Assembly: GCA_030323885.1 (NCBI GenBank)
Contig: CM059200.1
Span: forward strand, 1,697,299-1,761,298
Length of the DNA: 64,000 bases
Direction of reading: 5' to 3'
Origin: Branchipolynoe longqiensis
Lineage: Eukaryota > Annelida > Polychaeta > Phyllodocida > Polynoidae
In this document: positions 31,855 to 42,328 of the stretch, one piece after another
Position numbering within the stretch: the stretch's first letter is position 1
Layout: each line of letters opens with the position of its first letter
Notes under the pieces: generated by a model
What the model was told of the DNA's origin: nothing
Seen by the model: only the letters and a program-made list of their open reading frames with translations
The model's database searches: none
Translations under genes and position numbers: made by a program

Positions 31855-32280
31855 GAAACCCCCACTAAGCTGCACTGCAAAGGGGCATGTGATATGGCCC
31901 ACCAGCGGGATGCCCAATGGAGGGTAACCATCCCAAGAGTAGCCAGATAACGCACCACACAGCTACGTACAAGCCTATGATATGTAGATAGGAGTAGGCT
32001 CGTAGAGTGATAAGAGTAGAAAAAAATAAAATACATATATGCCAAGAAAATCCCAAAAAGATAACATAGGCTACTAACAATACCAACCAATTATCTATCT
32101 GCTACTGAAATGCAGGCAATACTGAAATGCAGGCAATCAAATAACTTATCAGCAGCTACTGTGTGGTAAGATAACACCAACACTACAATTGGCCAGCATT
32201 GAACACAAGCCTGGGTACCCAGGCTTATATGCTATGGATAGTATAAATACAGCCTCAATAAAAAAAGTTTAAAAAAATCG
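31855..32280 (+). repeat. Probable LINE 3' UTR with poly-A end (copy 2)
   Basis: The last 145 bp (AACTTATCAGCAGCTACTGT to GCCTCAATAAAAAAAGTTTA) match 28083-28232 closely. The part before it (GCACTGCAAAGGGGCATGTG...) has no second copy here. AATAAA lies at the A-rich end. Confidence 0.6.
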
Positions 32281-32700
32281 TTAACCAGTGAATATGCACA
32301 AGCGCGGAAATCCACGAAATCGTGGTGATCTTCCATACCTAATATCAGTTCAGAAATATCAATACTGCTGACTGAACCTACTGAGGCCCAGCTTGACCGG
32401 AGATACCCAACCCTTCATTATCTGATTATACCCAACATATTCAGCACTTTTACAAACATATGTGTAGTAACTGTCTTCACCAGACAACTGTGCATCCAGC
32501 CCAATGCTGTCCAAACAAAGTAGGTGCCCTGTCATCAGAGGGACAATCAAATCAAATGAAACAAAGAGAGTTTGTGTATTGAAGATTTGTGGGCATGTGG
32601 TATGATTGGTTTGTCAACTACACATGTCGCTGATGACAAGTGCCGTTGTACTTGTGAATGTCAAATGTGCTCTTGGTTACATAATCTAGTGTTTCTTATT
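32281..32700. other. Unassigned sequence
   Basis: Nothing recognised. Confidence 0.5.
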
Positions 32701-32702
32701 CT

Positions 32703-32908
32703 TGCGGGCAAAGACTGGTTAGCTCAGTGACAGGATAATGTGACTGAGTGGAATATCGGGTCATGGTGCTGGAGGCCTGACTTCCCACCGGGGCAGCACT
32801 ATAAAGTCACCATGAATGGGCACTGTCACAAGTCGGTACCCGTCCTGATATGACCGTAGATGTTGCCAGGACGTACAACTCCAGCAACCAACCTACCAAC
32901 TTGGGGTA
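32703..32908 (+). repeat. SINE-A, 3' part
   Basis: From GCAAAGACTGGTTAGCTCAG through CACTATAAAGTCACCATGAA to TAGATGTTGCCAGGACGTAC. Confidence 0.85.
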
Positions 32909-33264
32909 AAAGGTAAGTTTACTTCCCTGCTCAGTCAATGAATGTGCTGTCCATGAAATATCTAATCTGCTGGTGTTATGTTTTTCTTTTCATTCAGACC
33001 CCTCAGAAAAAAAAAACCCACATGACGGATCTACACAGACAACCTCCCTGTAGCACGTGACTATCGGCGTGGTGCACGTGACCAGCTAACTGTACCATGT
33101 GACTTGATGACGGCATGTCCGTGATTGAATTTGTCCGATTGTGTAGACTGTGGTAGACTCCAATCGCAGTGCACCACGTCACTCTCCAGCGCATATTCAG
33201 TCAGCTCGGACAGAACATGGTGAAGAGGACTTGGAGCCATCTTCTCTACTTGGTACAGAGTGAA
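32909..33264. other. Unassigned sequence
   Basis: Several CACGTGA-like words (GCACGTGACTA, GCACGTGACCA, CCATGTGACTT) at 33053-33106. No gene. Confidence 0.4.
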
Positions 33265-33275
33265 TAGATGGAAGG

Positions 33276-33612
33276 ATTTGTTTGTTTGTTTGTTGTTGGT
33301 GTACGCCCTAGCAACATCTAAGGTCATATCAGGACGGGTACCCACTTGTGATAGTGTGTTCTTGTGGCGACTTTATAGCGCTGTGAGACCAGGCCACCAG
33401 CACCATGACCTGATATCCACTCAGTCACACTATCCTGACACTGAGCCAACCAGTCCTTGTCCCATCCTAATAATGCCAAGCACCTGGCTAGGAAGCGACA
33501 AGTATCAATTTTTAATTCATTGGTTTCACTCGACCAGGGTTAGGACCCACGATCCCACGATCTACCAATATGGGAGACGGACGCTCTAACTCATTCGGCC
33601 ACCCCGTCTGGG
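33276..33612 (-). mobile_element. SINE-A, full length, with target duplication
   Basis: Flanked by TAGATGGAAGG (33265-33275) and TAGATGGCAGG (33613-33623). The A-box complement CTCTAACTCATTCGGCCA is intact. The B-box region reads GACCAGGGTTAGGACCC, with one damaged base. The plus-strand frame over it is not a gene. Confidence 0.9.
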
Positions 33613-33623
33613 TAGATGGCAGG

Positions 33624-33950
33624 GCGTCTGTCCACTTTAGATTTTACCACCAAAAAGCATAACATCTGTTTTAGAAAAGGATCTAAATTGTGTACTCACT
33701 ATGGAGTCATCATTAGAGCGCTGTCGGTTGCATGTGGATAGACATAATAATATAGTTTCAGATGTGACCAAGACAGAAAACCCCACTGAGTCATAAACAG
33801 ACAAAGAACAGAACCAGCGAAAAAAGCCAATTTGAAACCATGCCAAGTCCGGTATCGTGCAATATCGCCCACAATGCAGTGACCAGCAGGTGTAGTGAGG
33901 TACACTCACCTCCATATGTGACATACTACACACACAGGAAGGATGGAAAG
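33624..33950. other. Unassigned sequence
   Basis: Nothing recognised. Confidence 0.5.
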
Positions 33951-33954
33951 GTGA

Positions 33955-34075
33955 TTGCATCAGGGAACCTCGATAGGCTAATGGTTAGGACACTCGCCCC
34001 GGAATGGCAGAAGTGTCGGTTGGCAAACCACTCCTGCGAAAAGACTAGCAAAGCACATGTCTCAATTTCATCAAA
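33955..34075 (+). repeat. SINE-D head, copy 2
   Basis: TCAGGGAACCTCGATAGGCT, AATGGTTAGGACACTCGCCC and CGGAATGGCAGAAGTGTCGG match the SINE-D head at 2346. The B-box is interrupted. Confidence 0.6.
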
Positions 34076-34339
34076 TGCGTAATTCTAAGTCTGAGGACTT
34101 TTCAATTACCAGATTGGTGATTTTTTTTGCAGAATACAAGTATACAGCTTAAACATTTATGAAAAAAGCATAAAAAGTAGTTTTTCCTTGAAAAAAGTAT
34201 ATTTTCATAAAAGAATGAAGTGGCAGCATCGGGATGGGGTTTTGGGGCCAAACAACAGCTGAAGCCATATCAGGATAGGTTCCGACTCACCAAAGTGAGA
34301 TACAGCTGTATAGTGTACCGTAAACCTTCTAAAATAATA

Positions 34340-34665
34340 CATTTGATGAATCTTCAAAGATAGTTTGGTAGTCCTGGCTCACTGAGGTATTTTATTGTTA
34401 GTACCATGACGCAAATAATGAATAATGAATGCATTTGATCAAGCTTTTAAAATAAGTTTGATAGTGCTGCCTCAATGAGGTATCCTACGGTTAGTACAAT
34501 GACGCAAAGAATGAATCATGAACACATTTAATAACACAAATAAGTATCTTCATAATATATTCTAAAACAAGTTTGATAGTGCTGCCACACTGACGTACCA
34601 TATTGTTAGTGACAGGGCACGAATAAGGAATAATGAATGTACTTTGTGAATCTAAGATAAAGACC
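34340..34665. repeat. Tandem repeat, about 100-bp unit, three copies
   Basis: AGTTTGATAGTGCTGCC, GAGGTATYYTAYNGTTAGTA and TGACGCAAANAATGAATNATG recur from about 34357, 34453 and 34570. The third copy is the most diverged. Confidence 0.8.
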
Positions 34666-34717
34666 CTCAACATCAGAAGTAGATTACTGTGTTCCAAAGA
34701 TGAAGATAGCAATGAAG

Positions 34718-34985
34718 ATAGCAATACTGAAATTAATGCAAGCTAGGATGGAAGGCTAGCTTAGCATTAATTTCAGCATCGCTAGGTACAAGGCCTAACT
34801 ACACTGCACTGGACTCGAGCAAGCTAGGATGGAAGGCTAGCTTAGCATTAATTTCAGTATTGCTATGTACACGGCCTAACTACACTGCACTGGGCTCGAG
34901 CAAGCTAGGATAGAAGCCAGGTCTGGTATTAATTTCACCATTGCTATGTATGAGGCCTAACTGCACCGCAGTCGGGCAAGTACGG
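34718..34985. repeat. Tandem repeat, about 82-bp unit, three copies, with hairpin
   Basis: Units contain CAAGCTAGGATGGAAGGCTA, CATTAATTTCAGNATNGCTA and GGCCTAACTACACTGCACTG. The first unit is preceded by an inverted copy of its own TTAATTTCAGTATTGC. Together they make a 26-bp stem (34721-34746 with 34756-34782) and a 9-base loop. Confidence 0.85.
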
Positions 34986-35014
34986 TTGAAACGGAAGCCT
35001 AGCGTTACCCTGGC

Positions 35015-35029
35015 TCGCCCCCTGGTGGA
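35015..35029 (-). promoter_or_regulatory. CTCF-like motif
   Basis: TCGCCCCCTGGTGGA is the reverse complement of a near-consensus CTCF core (CCACCAGGGGGCG). Prediction only. Confidence 0.35.
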
Positions 35030-35202
35030 GAAGAACTGTGCTCCACCAGAGGTCGCCACATGCATCAAGCATGGCCACGATGTATTGTAGAGCGCCTGCT
35101 GTCGGGCACCAATGTAATAAGGCCAATCAGCTTCCGGTTTCAGGCTGGTTATTCACCGTGGAATTACTCACATATAGAGCTGAGACAATGTCCCTATTTA
35201 CA
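35030..35202. other. Unassigned sequence
   Basis: Nothing recognised. Confidence 0.5.
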
Positions 35203-35276
35203 TATATATATATATATATAATATATATATAATATATATAATATATATAATATATATATATAATATATATGTAGAT
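35203..35276. repeat. TATA microsatellite
   Basis: Pure TA and ATATATAATATA units. Confidence 0.95.
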
Positions 35277-35570
35277 ATATGTCAGATACTCTGCTATAGC
35301 TAGAAGTGTTGCTCAAAAAGACCATGCTTGTCGTTGCCTTCATAAAAAAAAAGTAGTTTATTGATAGTTGATTTACCCTGTCCATAATATACAAGTTCAT
35401 GATACAACTTGTGTTCAATTCTGAACAGATTTAATCATTCGTTTGTGGTTTATTGTCTTATATAATATGACGGTAACATATGCTTAATAAGTGCACCATT
35501 ATCGAAGGTACAATAGAATCTAGTCAGTGTCTTGATTTGGACAATGTTATGCCTTCATTGGACTATGCGG
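35277..35570. other. Unassigned; DR4-like words near 35475
   Basis: TATGCTTAATAAGTGCACCA matches a DR4 segment in reverse complement. Otherwise unassigned. Confidence 0.4.
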
Positions 35571-35574
35571 CTTT

Positions 35575-35735
35575 AAGGTAGAGCAATTTCAACTGCAGAC
35601 AACTGCTCTTCATCACCCCACTACTCCTTGCACTATCCTAGTAAAACCCACAATCCTGGACAGTAGCACCAAGTATTGTTTTGACTCGGTCGGGGTTCGA
35701 ACCTACGAACTCACAATGATTAAACGCACGTCTTC
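35575..35735 (-). repeat. SINE-A with alternative 3' tail
   Basis: Reads tail GAGCAATTTCAACTGCAGAC, CTCTTCATCACCCCACTACT, then SINE-A body from CCTTGCACTATCCTAGTAAA and B box GGTCGGGGTTCGAACC. It switches at the same point (GGATAGGGCAAGGA) as the copy at 59735-59945. Confidence 0.7.
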
Positions 35736-36465
35736 ACAAAGACTTCATTTCATTTTTGAAGAATTGAAAGAGCAATTGTTATTGCGCCGAGCCCCATCCC
35801 GGTAATTAGGGGCTTCCCCGTGGAGACGACACAAAGTACTCACAATTCTCACTAGGGGTCACGGGGTCTGCAGATCTGAGGCCGACCTAAAGGTCAAGTT
35901 GAAGGTCGCCACTCAATTTCCAAGATTGCACACAGCACATGAAGTGCCGAGCTTGAAACCATTTAGTATGCGTTTATACATGGTTGAGATATATATATAA
36001 TATATAAGACCTATATATACATTATACACATTTATATGAGGGTAACTCCCCTAGGTGCATATATATAAGTATTTACATATGGAGTGTAATAACAGAGACA
36101 TGCTGTAGAGACAATAATCCTCTGTCTGTCGGCGCTGCTACTGTGCATCATTGTACTCCGCTGATGCTTCACCATGTATGGGTTGTTAATAGCATGTTTT
36201 TGTTGTGGCTACCTTACATATTTCATATTTTGATGGTTTCTACTAACTTCGACCAGAGTGGCATCCATTTTGAGTCACATAACCACAAGTGTTGTTAACT
36301 GTGCCATTAGCTAGTGCCACCGATATGGTTTACCGCGTAATGGTACAGACAGATTCCACCAGATGGTGGCATTATATGGAAACCGGACCGTGCACGAGTC
36401 TGGAATATAGTAGAGAACATAGATATATACACAGTCTGTGAATATAGTCAGAGACGGTGAATATT
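35736..36465. other. Unassigned sequence
   Basis: AT run near 35990-36030. CCACCAGATGGTGG at 36357-36370 is a near-palindrome. No gene. Confidence 0.45.
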
Positions 36466-36467
36466 TC

Positions 36468-36665
36468 TTGAAGATTTATACTGCCTATCATGGATAAGTC
36501 AGAATAGACTTGTTTTCACCATTAGACAGTATGTCGAGAGAAAGTCCGAGCCTACACTTTTACCGACCCAAGGGATTTTTAACCTCCCACACCACATAGA
36601 CATGGTATGAGAGCAACTGGCCTTTGGTGATGCTGTAAGTTATACACAGCAGTGGAAATCCAAAT
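36468..36665 (-). repeat. SINE-B, head missing
   Basis: CTTGTTTTCACCATTAGACA, ACTTTTACCGACCCAAGGGA, CCACATAGACATGGTATGAG and GTGGAAATCCAAATT are the reverse complement of the 38298 copy. Confidence 0.85.
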
Positions 36666-37566
36666 TAGCATATATATGATGACAGTTCAACACAATATTG
36701 ATCATGGGATTGATCCGAAGCCTTGCTTTACCCTGTGCTGTGCGTGTGTCAAAGCTAGTTGTTATATCATCCAGTTAGACATTGTACCCGATCACCTTGT
36801 AATCCATTCATCAGCACGGACAGTGAGTGCCTTTCTTTGAAAATACTCATAACATTCTCAGCACACAGACCCACAGGATATGATGTCTCGACTTTTTTTT
36901 CTTTTTTTAAACAGTACAACCTATGTGGGAAAATCTTGATGGTGTAAGAGTAATTAATGTAACCATTGACAACTACTGCAAATGATTCCCTTCTATGAAA
37001 ACACCCAACACAGGGATTCCACATGGTGTGTGGAAACGGAATTACTTATTGATGGTTGGGTACTAACATTTATGTTCATCAGTGCATTTCAAAATAGAAG
37101 CCTGTAGTTATATATTTAACCATGGTTGGGATGAATTTTATGATATGAGTCAACCTTGAACCCTAACAGCTTTTGTGTACCTTAAGAGCGTTTCTCAAAG
37201 GGCAAAATACCTTTATGCTGTTGTTTTAGTTTTCTTATATGCATATATTATCCCTTTTTCTGTTGGTTTTTCTTGTTCTTATATTGAATGTAGGTGCGAT
37301 TATTAGATGATTATATCTTCACATTAAATCTGGAAGCTGAACGTGTTTGTGCCATGTCCACACATATGCTTGGCACCTGCCCTGGTCACGTGATGTGTCC
37401 TTTTATGACACATGTGCATACTTCAACATTGAGATTCCTTAAGCAGATAGTATTCAACTGGTACCTCGCATTCAGGTTCAATCAATCTCACTCACTCTAC
37501 AAATACGTCTTCAACTGGTGGTAGAATTGAATCTCCGTGAGATCCATTCAAACGGTTGAAGCAAGT
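36666..37566. other. No gene recognised
   Basis: Short open frames (61-85 codons) have no recognisable domain. Confidence 0.45.
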
Positions 37567-37573
37567 CATGTTG

Positions 37574-37915
37574 ACAGGGTGGCCAAATGAGTAGAGCGGC
37601 CATCTCCTGTTTTGGGAGATCTGGATCCATGAGTTTGTGGGTTCGGATCCTGGTCGAGTCAAACCAATGGTTTAAAAATTGATACTTGTCGTTTCCTAGC
37701 CCGCCGCCCGGCCTTATTATGACAGGGCAAGGCTGGTTGGCTCAGTGTCAGGATAATGTGGCTGAGTGGAATATCAGGTCATGGTGCTGCTGGCCTGGTT
37801 TCCCAGTGGGGAAGCACTATACAATTGCCATTAGTATGCACTGTCACAAGATGGTACCGGTCCTGATATGACCTTAGATGTTGCCAGGACGTAAAACAGC
37901 AACAAACCAAACAAA
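37574..37915 (+). mobile_element. SINE-A, full length, with target duplication
   Basis: Flanked by CATGTTG (37567-37573 and 37916-37922). Head AGGGTGGCCAAATGAGTAGA, B-box region GTGGGTTCGGATCCTGG. Complete body and AACAAACCAAACAAA end. Confidence 0.9.
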
Positions 37916-37922
37916 CATGTTG

Positions 37923-38005
37923 GAAAATAAATTTAAACACTGCCTGCACTTCATGGTGTTGCTTACAAAATCGGCGCGAAAAAGGCAGACAGTGGGAGTT
38001 GTTAG
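37923..38005. other. Unassigned sequence
   Basis: Nothing recognised. Confidence 0.4.
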
Positions 38006-38216
38006 CTGCCACCTGGCGGCAGGAGGGGAAGCAGAGCTGCTTAGAGAAGTAGACCTGCCACCTGGAGGGCAGGAGGGGAAGTAGCAGAGCTGCTTAGAGA
38101 AGCAGACCTGCCACCTGGCGGGCAGGAGGGGAAGTAGCAAAGCTGCTTAGAGAAGGAGTCCTGCCACCTGGAGGGCAGGAGGGGAAGCAGAGCTGCTTAG
38201 AGAAGCAGACCTCCCG
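38006..38216. repeat. Tandem repeat, about 55-bp unit, four copies
   Basis: Each unit holds CTGCCACCTGGNGGGCAGGA, GGGGAAGNAG and AGAGCTGCTTAGAGAAG. The CTGCC...GGCAG part is a short hairpin, and CCACCTGGCGGCAG is CTCF-like, so the array might bind a zinc-finger factor several times. Confidence 0.9.
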
Positions 38217-38297
38217 CACTCCAGGCTGCCTCACAGCCTCCAGTAACCCAAGTACAAAGGAACAGATCAAAGGAGGGTACAGGAACAGGGGTGGTGT

Positions 38298-38605
38298 TCT
38301 CTGTGGCGGAGTGGTTAGAGTGTCTGACGTTTTTCTAGGTCGGATTCCTAATCTGAAGGTTGGTGGTTCGATTCCCCATACCCCCAGCTCTGTCAATTTG
38401 GATTTCCACCGCTGTGTATAACTTACAGTGTCATCAAAGGCCGGGTGCTCTCATACAATGTCTATGTGGTATGGGAGGTTAAAAATCCCTTGGGTCGGTA
38501 AAAGTGTAGGATCGGCCGTTCTATCGACAAACTGTCTCATGGTGAAAACAAGACTTATCCATGACAGGCAGCAGAAAATCTTCAAGAAGAAGTCGTTTAA
38601 TAGAA
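38298..38605 (+). repeat. SINE-B, full head
   Basis: tRNA head with A box CTGTGGCGGAGTGGTTAGAG and B box GGTGGTTCGATTCCCC, then CAATTTGGATTTCCACCGCT, GGTCGGTAAAAGTGTAGG and GTCTCATGGTGAAAACAAGA. Reference copy for the family here. Confidence 0.9.
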
Positions 38606-38663
38606 TAAGATAGCAAATAATAACCAGGAGAATTATATACATGAATAATATATGCATAAGTAG

Positions 38664-38770
38664 ATTCATCATCATCATCATCATGCTGTCAGTCGCGATG
38701 CGACAAAGACTGCTTTCATTACTTGACTGCCACTCTCCATTTAGCTCTCTGCTCTGATTACACCTCAGAT
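38664..38770 (+). repeat. Dispersed repeat DR2, copy 3
   Basis: (ATC)n then ATGCTGTCAGTCGCGATGCG, ACAAAGACTGCTTTCATTAC and TTTAGCTCTCTGCTCTGA. It stops next to the TTA target of the following element. Confidence 0.75.
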
Positions 38771-38772
38771 TA

Positions 38773-39038
38773 AGGCCCGTTGAAACTTTTGATGGCGTGT
38801 GACAGCGCCAGACGACATTGGACGGTGCACCATGGCGTAAGCCAATGCTCCCATTTAGACTTTACCTTGAAGCTTGACGGCATTAGATGGCGCAAGCATT
38901 GACCAGAGTTCAACTATGTTGAACTTTCAAGGTCAGCACTTCCACACCTTGTGCACTCCCACCATTTTGCAGTATGACACTGCACTAACTGGCATAACGT
39001 TGATGGTGTCAGACGCCATCAAAACTATAAATGGGCCT
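38773..39038. mobile_element. Inverted-repeat element, word GATGGCG, TTA duplication
   Basis: 266 bp flanked by TTA (38770-38772, 39039-39041). Ends AGGCCCGTTGAAACTTTTGA and, on the other strand, AGGCCCATTTATAGTTTTGA, both followed by TGGCG. The interior repeats GATGGCG, GACGGC and GTCAGACGCC words. The 3-bp TWA duplication and GGCC ends point to PIF/Harbinger. Confidence 0.85.
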
Positions 39039-39041
39039 TTA

Positions 39042-39535
39042 TCGTCAATCGCTCACAATCCTGTGTTACCACGGTGGCAACCTGGCACACTGCATGTACA
39101 CCACGCTATGCCTCTGAGGCAGCAGCATTCTCAATACATATTGCTGGTGATCAGGCATTTCAAAGTGTCCGTTCTTTATTATTTACTGATTGTGTTATGA
39201 AACTCAAATGTGATCTTATTTGTATTTAAACAACACTTATCTTAGCTACGGCTTCACTACTTATATTTGCATCGCCATATTAATTTGTGAGAACATGTTT
39301 TTGTCTTCGGTAAATTCATTTTTATTCATACATATATTTTGTTGATGTCGTCGCACTGGCCTTCCGACCGTAAGTGTGACAGGTATATATACATTTACAA
39401 CATTGTTTTCTATATGGTTTATTTAGTAAATTGAAGTGTGAACTTCCTCTGATATTGCATCTATCCCATTATTTCCATCCCAACACTGCGTAGCTCGTCA
39501 CAAATACGAAGGGCAGTTAGACATGCCCCTTTATG
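39042..39535. other. Unassigned sequence
   Basis: Nothing recognised. Confidence 0.5.
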
Positions 39536-39539
39536 ACTA

Positions 39540-39735
39540 CCAACGCCCCCCCCCCCCCAATCCTACCTTGAGCACCAGAGAGCACCACGGCGCATCTTGG
39601 AGCAATGCTGCCCCCTGGTGTGGGCGGGTTGAACTATACGAATATGGCGCGCGGCTAGCGTCCAAATGCCTGCAGCTGCCACCTGCCGGTTCGCGCTTGC
39701 AACAATCGGCGTGTTGCCATGCCTACGCAATATAC
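39540..39735. promoter_or_regulatory. GC-rich patch with poly-C run and CTCF-like motif
   Basis: A C-run at 39546-39559, then TGCTGCCCCCTGGTGTGG (39606-39623), a CTCF-like site, and CpG-containing sequence to 39715. Function not shown. Confidence 0.35.
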
Positions 39736-40730
39736 TAGCTTCGTTACTGTCGCGATATATATCACTGATAAGGGAACATCAGATAACGGCGAGTGTCTGA
39801 TTGCAGTTAGGTGTATATAAATGGTGTATAAGTATAATTGTGAACATTTGTTCATATGTGTAGCAATATTATGTGATTTGTGAGTGATGAAACTGTACAT
39901 TTGCATTGGGAATAACACATGGGAGAAAGTTCAATTGATAATATAGAAATACATTAGTAGAATAAAATGGGTATAATTAAATTACCTGAAAGATAAAAGA
40001 AATATCCTGAAAATACAAAGTGGAAACGAAAATGCCGAAGCTTTAATTGTGTAAGCTTGGAATTTGCCATTACGAAGAGCATAGTTCAAATGCTAGTCAC
40101 CAGGCGGCGACACTGCGAAAACACAGCACTGGTGGTGCCCTCTTTGAACAGGGAGGCAAAGCTCACCCGAGGTATGCTTGGATCTTTGTAGCAGGCGTTA
40201 ATGTTACATAATCCGATTGTTTTCAGGTTCACCTTCAGCTTGGAATTAATTTAACGAATTTAAACTGGCTAACTTTCAAGATATTTAAATTGAAAAAAAG
40301 GTAAATTGGGTGTCGACAACAAAATGGAGGACTTCGTAGGCTTGCACGATGTGTATCAGTGATCGATTCTATCAGGATTACATGATATTTTGTCGATGCC
40401 ACCATAAATATTTAATAAGTGCACCAGTAAGTTTTATATGCGCGTTCAAAGTTGGGCAAGCATTTTGGTCGTCAAAAAAATGGTTGCTTAATCGGATTAT
40501 GCAACTTGTATTGACTTACCTGTTCTGAAGTGTTCCTCCTATTTCCATATGTGACTGTGTGACTCGCTGTAGCTCACACATAATTTTTTCACAATATCAA
40601 CTATTTGAATGTAACAACGATGGCGGTTCCAAGGGCACAATGGTTTAAACAAGAAAGCCAAGGGTCGCCTGTCTGAAATCCTCATATTCATATACTACTC
40701 ACAGAGTCATTTTCAACGCGCGCTTCAAGG
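39736..40730. other. No gene recognised; DR4-like piece at 40395-40450
   Basis: ATATTTAATAAGTGCACCAG (40408-40427) matches DR4 in reverse complement. CACCAGGCGGCGACACTG at 40100 is CTCF-like. Rest unassigned. Confidence 0.4.
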
Positions 40731-40755
40731 AAAAACAAGTGCCGGAGTGACGTGG

Positions 40756-40842
40756 TACTCACCAGCCACGTGACTTCCGGTTGTGCGTGAGTCAGCAGCA
40801 TTGGCAGGCGTTAGGAGAATGACGTCCCGTAGGACCAATGCA
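40756..40842 (-). promoter_or_regulatory. Promoter-like motif cluster with splice donor
   Basis: In minus-strand order within about 80 bp: ATTGG (inverted CCAAT, 40835-40839), GACGTCA (CRE-like, 40820-40826), TGACTCA (AP-1, 40788-40794), CCGGAAGT (ETS, 40773-40780), CACGTG (E-box, 40767-40772) and the splice donor CTG|GTGAGTACC (donor GT at 40761-40762). This looks like a TATA-less promoter followed by a short non-coding first exon of a minus-strand gene whose later exons would lie left of here. No such exon is recognised in the window. Confidence 0.4.
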
Positions 40843-40850
40843 TTGAAAAG

Positions 40851-41145
40851 TAATTAATGACCAGCATCTATGACTGGTTCTTACTGATATTTATTACCGG
40901 TTCTTACTGGATATTCGATTAGATTTATATGCTATATATACATATAGGGTACACATATATTTGTGTTTATATGTATATATAAACGCACACATATAAGTAT
41001 TATATACAAACATGTATATTAGGCCAAATACCAACAAACAAAACGGTGATCGTGGTTTTGAAATAAAAATCAGGGTCGGGTGGGCGGTTTATTTTTTATT
41101 TTTTAATTGTTGACGTACACGTAATACGCAATCAGACGCGATTAC
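40851..41145. other. AT-rich unassigned sequence
   Basis: ATATATACATATA runs at 40930-41000. No gene. Confidence 0.5.
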
Positions 41146-41240
41146 TGAATGAGCTGAGCATCCGCCTCCCGTTCTGGTAGGTCGTGGGGTTCGGACCCTG
41201 ACCGAATCAAACCAATAACTTAACAATTCATACAAAAGTT
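41146..41240 (+). repeat. SINE-A head fragment
   Basis: ACTGAATGAGCTGAGCATCC, GCCTCCCGTTCTGGTAGGTC and B-box region GGGGTTCGGACCCTGACCGA, then AATAACTTAACAATT. Confidence 0.75.
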
Positions 41241-41695
41241 GAATTAATGCTAGCCCGAAGCATTTCTAACAGTTAACAACAAAAATAATATTTTTTAAAT
41301 TAAGGACGCGCGATTTTTCACCACGGGCGGGGACGATCATCAATCTTAATTTTGTTATTTGGCCTTAGGTCAAATTGTTGATTACAATTTCAGCGAAATC
41401 AGATGGTCGTCATCTCAGAATGAATGTGAAATATTTCAATTTTTAATTTAATCTCTTTCACTCTCAGAAAACAGAAACTAAATGAGTTTGGCAATTTCGG
41501 GAAACACAGCATTCGGGTTCATTTATTTGTTTATATATTTGTATAATTAACGGTATGTGATAGTTCCTATTGCCTGCTTCAACATTGCTGAAACACATAC
41601 TATCCACATGGTGATGTAGAAGTGAAAGAAAAGCCAGCAGAAGAGAATGGTATCAGGGACAAGAATAGGTCACGTCATCATCTCAATGCCCAGGG
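41241..41695. other. Unassigned sequence
   Basis: AT-rich; nothing recognised. Confidence 0.5.
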
Positions 41696-41698
41696 TTA

Positions 41699-42328
41699 AG
41701 GCCCTGTCACATTATGACGCATGTCGCAAACGTGAGGCCAACACATGAAATCACTTTTTTACATTGCAACGCATAAAACCTTTCGACGCTGTGGGCAAAG
41801 TTGGATGTATAGATACAGTATACATAGCGTATGGCCAATGTATGACCAACATATGGTTAACGTGCTTTCTGGTGAAAATCGCTCAAATTACGCTCACAGT
41901 ACTTTCACAGAATGCTGGTGGATGTCATATACGTTATTCGATCCCCAGAACTATGCCTCATATGTTACATATGTCAAGACATGCTGGAGAAATGCTAAAC
42001 GTATGTTAGATGTATGTTATCCATACGTTGTCAGTATGAGGATTGTATGTTCCCACTGCCTTTAATGTAGGTCAATATAGTGCAAAGTAATGAACAACAT
42101 TTGTCTAACATATGTCTAACATACATTGACGTATGCCTAACATATACATAATGTATGGCCGAGCCCCTACCATACGATGCCGTATCTCGACGAACGTCAA
42201 AGTACATTGACGTATACCAACAAGCGCATAACGCATGCGTAATGTGTAACAACGTATCCCAATGTAGCTGGCAAAAATCACATACGTCAGAGTATGTTGG
42301 TACGATTCGTCATAATGTGACAGCCCCT
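41699..42328. mobile_element. GTCACA-type element, word ACGTATG, TTA duplication
   Basis: 630 bp flanked by TTA (41696-41698, 42329-42331). Ends AGGCCCTGTCACATTATGAC and, on the other strand, AGGGGCTGTCACATTATGAC. The interior repeats TATGNCNAACATATG, GACGTATG and CATACG words in both orientations, with AACGCATGCGTAATG at 42226-42240, about 90 bp from the right end. The roughly 106-codon frame inside is a by-product. Confidence 0.9.
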
